Shown one piece after another: positions 52,396 to 61,883 of a stretch of 64,000 nucleotides of DNA. Each line of letters begins with the position of its first letter. The first letter of the stretch is position 1. The translations under genes and the position numbers were made by a program. Source of the stretch: Microvirga makkahensis (GTDB lineage: Bacteria > Pseudomonadota > Alphaproteobacteria > Rhizobiales > Beijerinckiaceae). The notes beneath the pieces were generated by a model, which saw nothing but the letters and a program-made list of their open reading frames with translations, was not told the origin of the DNA and did no database searches. The stretch lies in contig NZ_WURB01000015.1 of the NCBI RefSeq assembly GCF_009830105.1, positions 1 to 64,000 on the forward strand. The letters run 5' to 3'.

Positions 52396-52830
52396 TCATA
52401 ATTCCGCAGGGCAGAGTACGTTTGCCGTTGCTCCACACTCGTTGAACGGGCGCCTTCTACCGCAGCAGCGGCCATATGCCGGAGTTCAACTCCGGAAGAG
52501 CGCAATTGTTTTTCAGGGGGCAGTGTCGGGCGATGGTGCCCGGAGCTTTCGGAAACGCTCCTGACCTAGCATGGATCTCGAGGTTTATGTCTTGAGCTGT
52601 CAGGTTTTTCCTTGATTTCATATGTCGATGGCGGACACCAATATCAAGGGGTCTGCCGTTGCCGTCGGATCTTATTCTTACTATCTGTTCTAAAGCAAAG
52701 CCGTCACCTCTGCAGGTTGCGCCAGGGCGTCACGTGCAGCCGCGAGGATTTCGGCACAATCTTCCCCACATCGTTGCGTTGCGGAGACCTGAGAACGGTG
52801 GAGCGCTCGCTTGGGCGCCTCCGTACCGGC
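52396..52830. other. Upstream region of the helicase gene, no supported gene
   Basis: About 430 bp. Open frames here are short and without recognisable domains. The helicase promoter must lie in the first 100-200 bp. Confidence 0.4.
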
Positions 52831-52974
52831 TTACTTTTTCAAGCCGGATCGGTTGCTCGCTGCGGACGATGGGCCACCCTGCCCTTCCCTGCGGAACGAC
52901 AGCGTGCCGGCCACACGCTTGAGCGCATCCGAGAGGTTGTATTTCAGCTTATTGGTGATCTCCGGCATGGTCAT
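52831..52974 (-). CDS. Possible 47-residue small protein
   Basis: From ATG 52974 the product reads MTMPEITNKLKYNLSDALKR, then VAGTLSFRREGQGGPSSAAS and a basic tail NRSGLKK. AAGG lies about 11 nt before the ATG. The amphipathic start and lysine-rich end would suit a small regulator or toxin-antitoxin antitoxin, but no family is recognised. Conservation alone could decide whether it is real. Confidence 0.3.
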   Translation of the reverse strand: MTMPEITNKLKYNLSDALKRVAGTLSFRREGQGGPSSAASNRSGLKK

Positions 52975-53260
52975 GGCGAAACCTTATGAGGTTCGGCACA
53001 CTCTCCGTGCCACCCTCATAATGCAGAGCTCGGCTCTTCATTTCCGGGATAACGTCGCTTTCAAAACATCAAGTCGAGCCAGGGCTGGAGGGGCGGCTTG
53101 ACAAGCGCGGACTGCCGCATGAGGCCCTGATGCGGGACGGCGCAGCGCTCACTGGGTCGGCAGTCCTCGTGTGGGGAGAGCCATCTTCTGAACACCGCTC
53201 CATTTCCGACTGCCCCTCAGATCCTTGTGCTCCCATGTTCGCTCATTACAGCACGTCTGC

Positions 53261-53641
53261 TTACCGATGGACGTGCTGCCTGGAACAGGCGCTCGCCAGG
53301 AAAGCGAAGGTGAAAAGCAGATGGACAACCAGAAATATCTTAGCGATATCCCGCGCTTCGCCGCTCGCAACGCCCCAGATGTCATTGGCTGCCACGGTTC
53401 CGAATCCCACAATATTCGCAAGCACAACCGGGCGGTGCGCCGATGCCTCGACATCCCTCGACAGCCAGTTCAGCACGGCTATCCCGAGAAACGGTCCACC
53501 TAGCAAACGCAGGAGCGCAAGCAGCTCGGGCGCAGCATCCTTCGGCACCGCGCCCGTCCCGAATTGCAACGGGAAGAACATCAGCGCCAAGCCGACGGTG
53601 GCAAGGTACAGGGCAGAGATCGTGAACGTTAGTTTCGCCAT
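53261..53641 (-). CDS. Small integral membrane protein, unknown function
   Basis: 126 residues with four hydrophobic segments (about 5-24, 43-62, 74-90 and 100-119), suggesting a four-helix membrane protein. It begins MAKLTFTISALYLATVGLAL and contains LRLLGGPFLGIAVLNWLSRD. It starts 4 bp after the gene at 53646-53981, and its ribosome site (GAGGTGA) spans that stop codon, so the two are coupled. Function unknown; DUF4345-like proteins share this layout. Confidence 0.65.
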   Translation of the reverse strand: MAKLTFTISALYLATVGLALMFFPLQFGTGAVPKDAAPELLALLRLLGGPFLGIAVLNWLSRDVEASAHRPVVLANIVGFGTVAANDIWGVASGEARDIAKIFLVVHLLFTFAFLASACSRQHVHR

Positions 53642-53645
53642 TGGG

Positions 53646-53981
53646 TCACCTCAACCGCTCGCCGGGACCGAGGTTCGCAATTCGCCGTCGAGCGCGCTCA
53701 AGGTCCCTAGGGCGGCTGCAAACCCGAAATTTCCCGAGAGCCGCCCAAACGGTATCGGTCCGGTCCACCAATCCATCAACGGCGTCGGGGATTTCGGCAG
53801 CTTCGATCAATGTCCCCTTTTCGTTAATCAGATAACGCCGGTTGAGCGCGAGCAAGGCCTGCCCGACACGGCCCAATGCGCGATAGCCAAATCCCGCGAT
53901 GTGAGTCAGGGGCTTGGACTTGACCTGGGTCAGCCGAAAATCCCGCCGCTCGCCAACCTCGTGATCCAAATTGTCCCTCAT
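53646..53981 (-). pseudogene. Nucleotidyltransferase-type protein, C-terminal part (probably truncated)
   Basis: 111 residues beginning MRDNLDHEVGERRDFRLTQV and containing LLALNRRYLINEKGTLIEAA and DRTDTVWAALGKF. The NRRYxxNEKG segment resembles the C-terminal helical part of stand-alone nucleotidyltransferase-domain proteins. The catalytic GS...DxD N-terminal part is not found upstream, because an in-frame stop lies just before the start. It may be a functional remainder or a broken gene. It is translationally coupled to the following membrane protein. Confidence 0.45.
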
Positions 53982-56206
53982 CTGCCCTGCTTGCCCCAAA
54001 GGCTACCCTTTGATGAACTGCTAAGTTCTTGAGGTAGACCGCCAGGACTGAAACAGAAGAAGCTAAATAGCGGCTGGCTACGGTCTGACGGACGTTTGCA
54101 CGCTGTTTTACCGGGCTGCCGCACGAGCCACTTCATCTGAGGTGCCATCACGGTCGCTCAGGCAGGTCATCAGGTGGCTGAAAGGCCTCAGAATCCTGTG
54201 TTTCAAACCATTTCAGCGGGCCTGAGGGAGGCTTGCCTTCTTTGGGTGCTTAACAAAATCCCTTGCCGATTGTTTGCAAACGACCGTTTGCTCGCATGAC
54301 GTGAAAGTCGCCGAAGGATCCTCACGGGCTTCGAGAGCGTGGTCATGCCCTCTCGTCCACGTGAATATGCCGGTCGTCAGCGCCCGTGTGTACAGGAGCA
54401 AGCCAGGCGGAGGCCCACATTGGGAAAGGCTGCGGTGTCGACGCTGCCGAATTCCGTCAGGAGCATGGCTCCAGCGGGCTCAAGCCTGTTCAGTCCTGCA
54501 CGACATGTTTGATGGTTGGGGAGGAAAAGTCCTGATTATGAAGGTCTCGATCGGCTGCTTCGTTCGGCGGGTCATCCGTTCACGGATGGTTAAACGTCAA
54601 AGATTGCTGCGGGCCCAGAAGGACCCGAGCGGAGCTTCGATACTGCAGAGCATTTTTCAGCCTCGCCTATGCCGGAATGCCGCTCGAGCGCGCCTCGCTC
54701 ACCTGACGAAGCAGATATCGAGAGCCGCCGAGGCTTGAGGCAGGGAGCGTGCGAGATCCGGAATGCGTGAGCGCCGGGCGCATGTCATCTCAACGACCAT
54801 CGTGCTCGCGAGAAGGCCAATCTTGATGGAATGAAGGCTGGCGCGGGCAGATGGATGCCGGCAGCCCCCGAATACGACGATAGCCACCTCGGGACAACGT
54901 TGCGCGAAAAGGGAGAGCGGACAGTCGCTGGACGTCACGGGCTGGAGCGGGATGTGGCCCATGTCGTTTGGCGGACCATGGCGGACCAGCTTCTTTCCGG
55001 CTCCCCGGCAAATGACCGGGATGTCCTCATGACGGAGGCCCATCGGTCAGGACGCGGCAGGATTGCCCCCTGACGGCAAGCCCGGATCATGCCGCCGATA
55101 CCCGCCTCTTCTGACGCGAAGCAGTTCGGCAGAACATGTGGATGCGGATGCACCGTGTCGACGCACCCGTAGAAACTCGCCTTATCGCCTGTCGGCCGGC
55201 ATCGCCGACCGCGAAAGGATCAGGGCACGGCAGGGAGACATTCTATAGCCCATCGGCGGCGGCGATCATGCCATGAGCAGGGCGCTCCTAGCCTTGGCCT
55301 CTCCGCGCGCCAAGTGCGCATCTGATCCCTAGCCCCCCAGAAAGCTCCCGCAACCCGGCGCCGATGCGCTATAGCCCCCTTGCCCAGACCTCTGCCCCCG
55401 GCCCACCTCGGCTGCTATATGACAGATGGAATCCGGCCATGCGCCAGCCGGCTTGCGGCCACTTGCCCTGGTGTGGCGGGAATCCTGCTCCCCGCCCCTT
55501 TCTGACCTCGTTGAAGGCGGGGGAACACGGGACGCCCCTCATCCGGAGCCACACGGTGATTGTGGCGCCACAGATCCATGCAGGAGTTCGGCGGCTCATG
55601 ATCGAGCCCTTCTTGGGCCGGACCTCCCTCACGCGGAGGCAAGCGTTTCTCACGTGAAAAGCGGCGCCCATCATCGGCCCGAGCCCCCTGCTCCGACACC
55701 TTGCACCGCCGTCCCACCGGCTCTGCGGCGAGGCATCCTGATATCCTGCACCCACCGAAGCTCCCGTCCAGCACGAATCGAACGATGCAGACACCTGCTG
55801 GAATCTTAGACCTCAGCCTTCAGCCCCCCGCGCAGAGGCGGCGCCCGGCTCGCAAGCCTGCCACGAGAGGGCAAAGGCTCGAACGTCCCACGCCGCGCAA
55901 AGCGAGGCTGGCACGGCTGCTCCTATCGCGCAGGGGCGCTTATACGGGCTGCGCTGGCAACCCCACCGCAAAGAAGATCGGCCGGACTCTGGATCGGTGG
56001 CTGAGCGGTTTATGGATCCGCAGGCCGGGATCACCCCTGGCGCTTCCGGCTCTTGGAACGGCGCACCGGTTCATGAGGCCGCGTATCGTACGATCCGCTG
56101 GACCTGCTTGGGTCCAACCATCGCCGAGGGCGGACAGGAAGAATGGTTTCGGCAAGGAGACTCGATAAGCCTGGGCGACCACCCGGTGGCGCCCTGCACT
56201 GCGCCA

Positions 56207-56222
56207 GTTGGGAGCTGCCAAC
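56207..56222. promoter_or_regulatory. parS-like palindrome (variant)
   Basis: GTTGGGAGCTGCCAAC has one mismatch from a perfect dyad and belongs to the GTTGGGANNTCCCAAC set near repABC. As the most distant and least perfect copy it may bind RepB weakly. Confidence 0.4.
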
Positions 56223-56615
56223 TCCAGCTACGGCCCACGTCATTGGAGGCGCGCACCCCCTTTTCGATCCGTCCGGCTCGGCGGGCAAAAGCGGGCGGCC
56301 TGCTCAGGCCTCATCGCCAGCCTCCCCGCCCCCGGCACTCCTGCGGCGACAGGGTGCCTGCGCACTGGAGGATCCGAGACGAGCGCCGGCCTGAACCTCT
56401 TTCGCCACGATCGACGCGAGCCGCCAACGGCTGCTTGGATCTGCAGCAGTCGGCGCGATCAAAGGCACTCGGCGCGATGCAGCCGGCACACTTGTCACGA
56501 GCTTGGTCATGGTTCGGTCTGGGCGTCGGTCGCGGGCGCTCCCGTGCGCTTCACCGCAACGTGGTCGGCTGCCCATGCGCCGCATCAGGACGAGGACCTC
56601 CCCAGCCGCCTGCGG

Positions 56616-56631
56616 GTTGGGATTTCCCAAC
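56616..56631. promoter_or_regulatory. parS-like palindrome
   Basis: GTTGGGATTTCCCAAC has perfect 7-bp arms (GTTGGGA and TCCCAAC). It lies 443 bp upstream of repA. RepB proteins of repABC replicons bind 16-bp GTT...AAC palindromes, so this is a probable partition site. Confidence 0.6.
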
Positions 56632-56966
56632 GCCCCAATCGATTCGACTGCCCGTTCCAGGCCGTTATCCGCAGCGCCCGGGCCCCCCATGCAGCTCGAT
56701 CTTCCGGCGGCCGGGCGCGCCGACACAGCCCCGTTCATGGACCAGCGCAACGTCGCCGGAAATGCTTTCCTCGATCGGCAGGGCGGAGAACCGGACCATG
56801 TTCACGGCCGCCCCCCGCTGATGGAGAATCAGGCGACGGATTGCGTGTTCCAGCAAGCAGGCAATGTCGCCCACGCAGCGAATCTGATCCAATGCAAAGA
56901 TGGAATCGGCACAGCGGCAACGGCTTCGAGCTGTCGATGGGCCTTGGTTCTCAACAAATAAATAGA

Positions 56967-56982
56967 GTTGGGACCTCCCAAC
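56967..56982. promoter_or_regulatory. parS-like palindrome close to repA
   Basis: GTTGGGACCTCCCAAC, with perfect 7-bp arms, ends 91 bp before the repA start. It is placed where RepA/RepB autoregulation of the operon and partition could both use it. Confidence 0.62.
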
Positions 56983-57015
56983 CGACTCGACTCTCAGGCC
57001 GAATCGAAGAATCCA

Positions 57016-57060
57016 TTTACCTTTACGGTAATAGACCTGTATCTGTCGATTTGCCGTAAA
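57016..57060 (+). promoter_or_regulatory. Inverted repeats in the repA promoter region
   Basis: TTTACGG (57022-57028) and CCGTAAA (57054-57060) are inverted, and the left copy also forms TTACC/GGTAA with adjacent bases. The AT-rich 45 bp end 13 bp before the repA start. It is a likely promoter/operator for repABC, where RepA normally represses. Confidence 0.4.
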
Positions 57061-57073
57061 CGAAAGGACCGCC

Positions 57074-58291
57074 GTGAAACAGCAAGCTGCACGACTAGAC
57101 GCTGCAATGCCGTCCTCCGAACCGGGCTCAGCCATTGGCGAGCACGCTGCGATCCTGCGCTCGCAACTGCAAGCGATGGCAGCGGCCTTTTACCCTCCCA
57201 GCGCCGAGAAAGTTCTGCGTCGGTTTTCCTCCGGTGAGGCCGCGAAGATCCTCGGCGTCTCCGACAGCAGGCTTCGCCAGCTCTCCATCGAGGGGCAGGG
57301 GCCGCAACCCGAGGTCACGCAATACGGGCGGCGATCCTATTCGCTCGCCGACATTCACGCGTTGCGCGAGTTCTTCGACGAGACCACCAAATCGGGGCGT
57401 AAGTTCTCACCGCGCCGCCAGAACGGCGAGCACCTTCAGGTGATCTCCGTCGTCAATTTCAAGGGAGGATCGGGCAAGACCACGACCTCGGCGCATCTCG
57501 CCCAGTATCTCGTTCTCCGGGGCTACCGCGTTCTGGCCGTCGATCTCGATCCGCAGGCCAGTCTGTCGGCCCTGCATGGCGTTCAGCCCGAAATCGATGT
57601 CGGCCCCGGGGAAACCCTCTATGGCGCGATCCGCTACGGCGAGGAGCGGCGTCCGCTCTCCGAGATCATCAGGCCGACCTACTTCACCGGTCTCGATATC
57701 GTGCCCGGCAACCTCGAGCTCATGGAGTTCGAGCACGAGACGCCCAAGGCCCTCACGTCGCGCCAGCGCGATGAACTCTTCTTCGAGCGCGTCGCCAAGA
57801 CTCTCGATACCGTCGCCGACAACTATGATGTGGTCGTGATCGACTGCCCTCCGCAGCTCGGGTTCCTGACGCTTTCGGCCTTGTGCGCGGCGACCTCGCT
57901 GCTCATCACGGTTCACCCGCAGATGCTCGACGTGGCCTCCATGTCCCAGTTCCTCGCCATGACGGATGATCTTCTGGAGGTGGTGCGCGGAGCGGGCGGG
58001 CAGATCCGCTACGACGCGCTGCGCTACCTGATCACGCGCTATGAGCCCCAGGACGGGCCGCAGACGCGCATTGCCGCTCTGTTGCGGAACCTCTTCGGCG
58101 AAGCGGTTCTCACCAATCCGATGGTGAAATCATCTGCGGTGTCGGATGCAGGTCTCACCAAACAGACCCTCTACGAAGTCGGACGGGAATCCATGCACCG
58201 GCAGACCTACGATCGGGCGGTCGAGGCGCTTGACGCGGTCAATGGCGAGGTCGAGGCGATGATCCGTAAATCATGGGGGCGTGCAGCATGA
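57074..58291 (+). CDS. repA: RepA, ParA-type partition ATPase of a repABC replicon
   Basis: 405 residues from GTG 57074 (AAAGGA 7-12 nt before). A MerR-like N-terminal HTH (FSSGEAAKILGVSDSRLRQL, residues 51-70) precedes the deviant Walker A box KGGSGKTT (130-137). Further motifs are AVDLDPQASLSALHG and DVVVIDCPPQLGFLTL. RepA with RepB segregates the plasmid and represses the operon. The stop overlaps the repB start by 4 bases (ATGA). Confidence 0.95.
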   Translation: MKQQAARLDAAMPSSEPGSAIGEHAAILRSQLQAMAAAFYPPSAEKVLRRFSSGEAAKILGVSDSRLRQLSIEGQGPQPEVTQYGRRSYSLADIHALREFFDETTKSGRKFSPRRQNGEHLQVISVVNFKGGSGKTTTSAHLAQYLVLRGYRVLAVDLDPQASLSALHGVQPEIDVGPGETLYGAIRYGEERRPLSEIIRPTYFTGLDIVPGNLELMEFEHETPKALTSRQRDELFFERVAKTLDTVADNYDVVVIDCPPQLGFLTLSALCAATSLLITVHPQMLDVASMSQFLAMTDDLLEVVRGAGGQIRYDALRYLITRYEPQDGPQTRIAALLRNLFGEAVLTNPMVKSSAVSDAGLTKQTLYEVGRESMHRQTYDRAVEALDAVNGEVEAMIRKSWGRAA

Positions 58292-59304
58292 GCCGTAAGA
58301 CAGCAATGGATGCCATTTTCTCGGCTCCCGTAAAGGCTCCGGAGAAGTTGGGAACTCCCAACGCGCCTTCTCAGGCGCCGTCACCGCCGCGCATTCGCAG
58401 CGGCGCGATTGCAGCCATGGGCGCCTCGCTCCAGCAGCTGACGGAAATCCGCGATCAGGTCGAAGCCGGCTCTGCGATCGTCGAGCTCGATACCGATCTG
58501 ATCGATGGATCCTTCGTATCGGACCGCATGGCTGACGCCACGGATGCGAGCATCGAATCCTTGGCGGAGAGCATCCGGGAAAGCGGCCAGCAGGTGCCGA
58601 TCCTGGTGCGCCCGCATCCGGACGGCAAGGGGCGCTATCAGATCGCCTTCGGCCACCGGCGCGTGAGGGCGGCAACCCGGCTGGGGATCAAGGTCCGGGC
58701 CGTCGTGCGGGACCTTTCCGATCAGGAACTCGTCGTCGCGCAGGGCAAGGAGAACCTGGACCGGCGCGATCTCTCCTTCATCGAGAAGGCCTTTTTCGCG
58801 CTTCATCTCGAAGCCCTCAATTTCGACCGCGCCGTCATCATGCAGGCGCTGTCGACAGACAAGGGCGATCTGAGCCGGTACATCGCCGTCGCCAAGGCCA
58901 TTCCCGAGAATATCGCGCGCGTCATTGGCCCAGCCCCGAAAGCCGGCAGGGCCCGCTGGATAGCTCTCGCGGACGCATTGACCAGCGGTCCGGCGAGGCG
59001 GGCGGTCGAGTCGGTGATTTCCGAGCCGGACTTCCCGGGCCTCGACAGCGACAGCCGGTTCGCCCGCGTGCTGTCGGCCGCGACGAGGAAGCCGCCCGTC
59101 GAGAACGCTCCATCCGGCCGGAGAGGGACGCAGACCATTTCAACCGCTTCTGGTCGGAAGATCGCCAGGGTCAATCATACCGGACGCGATCTGAAGATCA
59201 GTGTCGACAAGGGATTCGACGCGGATTTTGCGGCATACCTTGTCGAACAACTTCCGGCTCTGGCCGAGGCCTATGCCAAGGCGAGAGGGGAGGGGACGTC
59301 GTGA
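58288..59304 (+). CDS. repB: RepB, ParB-type centromere-binding protein
   Basis: 338 residues from ATG 58288. The ParB/Sulfiredoxin nuclease-like domain has ESLAESIRESGQQVPILVRP, then GRYQIAFGHRRVRAATRLGI and QGKENLDRRDLSFIEKA; the HTH region follows (ALSTDKGDLSRYIAVAKAIP). It should bind the GTTGGGA-type palindromes, one of which (58347-58362) lies inside its own gene. Coupled to repA by overlap. Confidence 0.95.
   Translation: MSRKTAMDAIFSAPVKAPEKLGTPNAPSQAPSPPRIRSGAIAAMGASLQQLTEIRDQVEAGSAIVELDTDLIDGSFVSDRMADATDASIESLAESIRESGQQVPILVRPHPDGKGRYQIAFGHRRVRAATRLGIKVRAVVRDLSDQELVVAQGKENLDRRDLSFIEKAFFALHLEALNFDRAVIMQALSTDKGDLSRYIAVAKAIPENIARVIGPAPKAGRARWIALADALTSGPARRAVESVISEPDFPGLDSDSRFARVLSAATRKPPVENAPSGRRGTQTISTASGRKIARVNHTGRDLKISVDKGFDADFAAYLVEQLPALAEAYAKARGEGTS
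58347..58362. promoter_or_regulatory. parS-like palindrome inside repB
   Basis: GTTGGGAACTCCCAAC has perfect 7-bp arms and sits about 60 bp into repB. Sites within or between rep genes are known for other repABC replicons. Confidence 0.6.
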
Positions 59305-59314
59305 TGTAACCGCG

Positions 59315-59390
59315 GCAAAGCAAAAGGCCCCGAGGTTTGGCGACCTCGAGGCCTTTGGATCTCACCACTGGGTGGCAAGGATAAGTCACA
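59315..59390 (-). ncRNA. Antisense counter-transcribed RNA of the repB-repC intergenic region (incA type)
   Basis: Predicted from signals on the minus strand. The promoter has -35 TTGACA and -10 GATAAG with a 17-bp spacer. A GGATAAG...CTTATCC hairpin (59379-59402) overlaps the predicted start point. Further downstream, AAAGGCCTCGAGG pairs with a matching arm and is followed by TTTTGCTTT, an intrinsic terminator (59315-59356). All repABC replicons studied encode a ctRNA here that limits RepC synthesis and causes incompatibility. The length, about 75 nt, is estimated. Confidence 0.75.
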
Positions 59391-59395
59391 CCATT

Positions 59396-59424
59396 CTTAT
59401 CCACCCAGACGAATCGAGTGTCAA
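59396..59424 (-). promoter_or_regulatory. Promoter of the antisense ctRNA
   Basis: TTGACA (-35, complement of 59419-59424) and GATAAG (-10, complement of 59396-59401) are separated by 17 bp. The -35 matches consensus exactly. Transcription would run leftward, opposite to repABC. Confidence 0.7.
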
Positions 59425-59472
59425 GACACCGAGTTCGGTGAACGATCCCGCTTTGCCCTCGAAGTGGAGGGT

Positions 59473-60624
59473 ATGGTGCATATCGCATCGACAGGAGGCC
59501 GGCGGCTGAGACATGCCGCTCTGGCCGCGAAGAAGCTCGCCCTGGAGGCCGGGCGAACGGTCACGCGTAAAGAGCTCTCGGCCGCCGCCCGGGACGCGGA
59601 AAAGGCGCTTGCCTTGCGCCCGGCCCAGCGCCTGGTGCTGTCAGAGCTCGTCGCCTGCTGGGGCGAGCAGGAATGGGAGAAACTGCTGGTGTGGCCGTCA
59701 AACGCCCACCTGGCGAGCCGTACGGGGCTCAAGGACCGCTCGATCCGGCGCATTCTGGCGCAGCTTACGGATCTCAAGCTGATCATAGCCAAAGACTCTC
59801 CCAACGGGAAACGGTTCGCGATCCGAAATCCGGCCGGCGACGTCGTCGACGCCTATGGCTTCGATCTGACGCCGATCTACGCAAGGCGGGGGGAGTGGAC
59901 CGCGATGCTGGCCGAACAGAAGATCATGCGCGAGATCCGCAAGCGGTCCTATGACGAGGTAACCGTAGCCCGGAGGGCCACAGAGGAGGCCCTCAATGCC
60001 CTTGCCCAGCATTTCCCGGCGGTGGATCGTTCCGGCCTCGAGGAGCGCTATAACGAGCTCCTGGGCCGCACACCGCCCCGATCGACGGCCGGACTTCCTG
60101 CTGGCCTGCTCGGCGATTGGCAGGATTTGAGAACTCTTGCAGAAGCAGCGTTCAACGAGACCGGCAATGGCGGACTCTCTGACCGCCACATAGAAACATA
60201 TACCGGATCTTCCAGGGAATCTTGTACAAAAGACCTTCCCAGGAAAGCTGAAACCGTTCCTCCAAAAGAACCTGCGGCCGGGCATCTATCGCCAGCTCTG
60301 ATCGTCGAGGCTTGCCCGGCGATCAATGATTACGGGCGACCTGTCCGGGACATCGCCGATGTCGTTGCGGCAGGACGGTACCTGAGAGCATCTCTTGGGG
60401 CGCATGAGAGTGCCTGGAGCGAAGCGGTCGCGGAAATCGGACCCGTCGGCGCAGCGGCAGCGGTCATCTATGTCCTCCAGCTCTACGACGACGATGTCTC
60501 TGCCGGAGGATCCCGTATTCGGAACCCTGGCGGCTACTTCCGGGCTCTCGTCCGCATGGTGAAAGCCGGCAGGCTCAATCTCGTGGCGGAACTCCGGACC
60601 ATGCGCCGGAAGAGAATGAGCTGA
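59473..60624 (+). CDS. repC: RepC, replication initiator of the repABC replicon
   Basis: 383 residues from ATG 59473 (GGAGG 5 nt before); a GTG at 59464 is less likely. The N-terminal RepC domain has RPAQRLVLSELVACWGEQEW, LASRTGLKDRSIRRILAQLT and RNPAGDVVDAYGFDLTPIYA. The C-terminal part contains NPGGYFRALVRMVKAGRLNL. A central segment near 60170-60260 is distinctly richer in AT than the rest; in other repABC plasmids oriV lies in such a stretch within repC. RepC is the only initiator required and is kept low by the antisense RNA. Confidence 0.95.
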   Translation: MVHIASTGGRRLRHAALAAKKLALEAGRTVTRKELSAAARDAEKALALRPAQRLVLSELVACWGEQEWEKLLVWPSNAHLASRTGLKDRSIRRILAQLTDLKLIIAKDSPNGKRFAIRNPAGDVVDAYGFDLTPIYARRGEWTAMLAEQKIMREIRKRSYDEVTVARRATEEALNALAQHFPAVDRSGLEERYNELLGRTPPRSTAGLPAGLLGDWQDLRTLAEAAFNETGNGGLSDRHIETYTGSSRESCTKDLPRKAETVPPKEPAAGHLSPALIVEACPAINDYGRPVRDIADVVAAGRYLRASLGAHESAWSEAVAEIGPVGAAAAVIYVLQLYDDDVSAGGSRIRNPGGYFRALVRMVKAGRLNLVAELRTMRRKRMS

Positions 60625-61476
60625 GACATGCCGATTTCGGGAACAACTCAATTTTGATCCACATGGGACTGCATGTGCAGGATCGGAGCGGAGACGAGAT
60701 CGGGCGAGATCGGGCCTGTCTGCGGAATGGTTTGTCCGTTCTCGGTCGTTTGCTAGACCGTAGTGAACAGCGACTTCGCTACATGGAGCGAACCTGAGCT
60801 GCAATGAAACAATGGCTTGGCCGTACGATGCGAACATGGCGCTTGGGGCAGGAGGCTGATCTTCAGGATTCACCATGGAGTGGGGGAGGGGGCGAAAGAC
60901 CGGGATCGACAGGTCAACGATCCTGTGTCGCCGTTACGATCCGTTGCGAACAATCACACAGACGCGCCACACGGCTGTGACATTCGCCTGCTTTGGCAGG
61001 GGCGGCGAGCAATTCCGACCGGAGCCTTCCATGTACACTTCCCGTCCTGCCCCCGCATCCGACCATGCTGTTCTTCCGGCATTCGGCTTTTCGTCGCGTG
61101 TCTTGAGCTTGGAGAGCCCGTTCCCAGCCCGGCCCGCGGCCGAGCTTGGGACGATGCACCAAGGAATGAAGAACGCATCGGATCGATCCCGGAAGCGGGT
61201 TCCCCCTTTTGGTCCGATGCTGCGCAGGATGGAGGCAAAGACGGAAGGCGGCCATCAATGAGTGGAGGAAAAGCCTGGTCCTTCTGAGACCGGGTCAAGA
61301 CACCTCAAGGGTGGAGTGGGCGAGCGCAGGAACCAAGGGGATGCGGACTTCCGCTCCGGAGAACCACTCGATTCAACATCATACCGGATCGGGCACGGCG
61401 TCTTTGTGAAAAACCAAATCGGCCGAGACCGAGCGGCTGTCAGCGGGAATCGTCTTCCTGGTCCGAAACCTGCTCG
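60625..61476. other. About 850 bp downstream of repC without a supported gene
   Basis: Several frames up to about 150 codons exist on both strands, but none shows domains, a start signal or a consistent product. No hairpin terminator for repC was recognised with confidence. Confidence 0.45.
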
Positions 61477-61883
61477 TCACCGGGTTGAAGATATTCGATG
61501 GAATATCCATCCCGTGCAGGTCTTCAGGATCGGCTCCAGACAAGCGCAGCTGCCCTGAATCTCCACGACGCGGCAGGTATAGGCCCTTCGGTCGCTGGGA
61601 GAGCGACAGATCACGGTTGCTCCGGCTCGGACGAGATTGGGCGGCTGGTGGGACGGCGGCGTCGCAAAGGATCCTTGCGGCACCCGCCGATGGATGTCCC
61701 GGCCGCGAAAATGCCGCTGCGACGCCCGGAAGCGATCAAGAGCCGCAATGGCGGCACGGGCCCGGTCGCGGTAACGGTTGTGACCGCCCGCACGAAAGGC
61801 CCTTCCTGGCGTCCGGGATACCAGGACAATCGACCGATTTTGGCCAGCTCCTCCGCAACAACCTCGACTTCCTGGTCCGTCAT
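61477..61883 (-). pseudogene. Hypothetical protein gene with one frameshift
   Basis: From ATG 61883 the frame reads MTDQEVEVVAEELAKIGRLS and WYPGRQEGPFVRA. A shift near 61780 opens the second part, RYRDRARAAIAALDRFRASQ, then VRAGATVICRSPSDRRAYTC, RVVEIQGSCACLEPILKTCT and a stop at 61477. Both parts look coding and fit together as one small protein of about 135 residues. I recognise no domain. A sequencing error would also explain the shift. Confidence 0.4.

Larger units (their letters stand above)
54000..57073. other. About 3 kb with no convincing gene, upstream of repA
   Basis: Many overlapping frames occur because the sequence is GC-rich, but none shows a domain, signal or consistent start on either strand. 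Visible landmarks are the palindrome GTTTGCAAAC (about 54278) and three 16-bp GTTGGGA-type palindromes (56207, 56616, 56967). An inverted repeat TTTACGG/CCGTAAA also lies just before repA. Part may be decayed coding sequence, and part may be the replicon's partition and control region. Confidence 0.5.

Noticed and set aside
50668..52401. Plus-strand frames of 230-280 codons opposite the Suv3-like helicase
   Set aside because: No domains; the minus strand has every helicase motif in order.
54213..57060. Several 80-280 codon frames in the gene desert before repA
   Set aside because: Overlapping frames on both strands with Pro/Arg/Ala-rich products, no domains, no good starts; expected by chance in GC-rich DNA.
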